Of a stretch of DNA of 64,000 nt, positions 63,951-64,000 are shown in pieces. The translations under genes and the position numbers were made by a program. Below the pieces are notes generated by a model. That model was given only the letters and a program-made list of their open reading frames with translations, did not search any database and had not been told where the DNA came from. Positions within the stretch are counted from its first letter, which is position 1, and each line of letters starts with the position of its first letter. Source of the stretch: Candidatus Defluviibacterium haderslevense (lineage in GTDB: Bacteria > Bacteroidota > Bacteroidia > Chitinophagales > Saprospiraceae). The stretch covers positions 641,001 through 705,000 of the forward strand of contig JADJRL010000003.1 of assembly GCA_016712225.1 (NCBI GenBank), read 5' to 3'.

Positions 63951-64000
63951 ATGTTACAATATACTTTACATAAAGCAGAAACCAGAGGGGATGCCAATCA
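63951..64000 (+). CDS. Pirin family protein, N-terminal fragment at the window edge
   Basis: Only 16 full codons are visible: MLQYTLHKAETRGDAN, matching the well-conserved pirin start (HKAETRGxANHGWLxSxHTFSF). Pirins are iron-binding cupins, some with quercetinase activity. The gene continues past 64000. Confidence 0.7.
   Translation, partial: MLQYTLHKAETRGDAN

Overview
This window is AT-rich, tightly packed bacterial chromosome. I assign it to Bacteroidota, most likely an environmental Saprospirales/Chitinophagales-type lineage. The assignment rests on gene families (type IX secretion C-terminal sorting domains, SprB repeats, a FISUMP domain, DUF3467, a TonB receptor with an N-terminal carboxypeptidase-like domain, the long Bacteroidota-type Lgt), the lack of clear Shine-Dalgarno sequences, and Bacteroidota-style promoters (TTTG / TAnnTTTG spaced 18-20 nt). 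No rRNA, tRNA, insertion sequence, prophage or CRISPR array was recognised. Genus and species cannot be set from sequence alone.

Layout. 1-9 kb: a truncated vanadium-haloperoxidase-like gene, a LytTR response regulator convergent with a hybrid histidine kinase (kinase-receiver-HPt), an RNase H, a GxxExxY nuclease-fold gene broken by one stop codon beside a tandem 47-bp repeat, a HAD phosphatase, an S9 peptidase and a DUF3467 protein. 9-21 kb: a TonB-dependent receptor, membrane and polyprenyl-type glycosyltransferases, a DUF1761 protein, an L-domain T9SS protein, lipoproteins and a tandem GNAT. 21-27 kb: a BNR/VPS10-like secreted protein and a CreD / winged-helix regulator / membrane-protein module with two nearly identical palindromic operators, followed by about 850 bp without genes that contains an 11-bp tandem repeat.

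27-40 kb is the most distinctive block. It has a FISUMP T9SS protein and then, all on the minus strand, an ECF sigma factor, an anti-sigma-like membrane protein, a secreted TPR-CHAT caspase-like protein, an uncharacterised secreted protein, a SprB-repeat T9SS protein, a cysteine-rich secreted protein, a small T9SS protein and a collagen-like protein with an S74-type chaperone end. I infer a sigma-factor-controlled surface or secreted-protease locus; shared control of the distal genes is unproven.

40-49 kb is mostly housekeeping: a LysM lytic transglycosylase, hisS, pheS, an O-antigen-ligase-like protein, an EamA transporter, a TPR protein and a small membrane protein behind a possible attenuator. 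49.4-59.7 kb is a nine-gene minus-strand polysaccharide operon. It contains two nucleotide-sugar dehydrogenases, WbpB/WbpE/WbpD-like enzymes and a 2-epimerase, which together fit UDP-ManNAc3NAcA synthesis, plus two GT4 glycosyltransferases and a heparinase-like protein. The window ends with metF, lgt, a small beta-barrel protein, an OsmC protein, an uncharacterised membrane-anchored protein and the first codons of a pirin gene.
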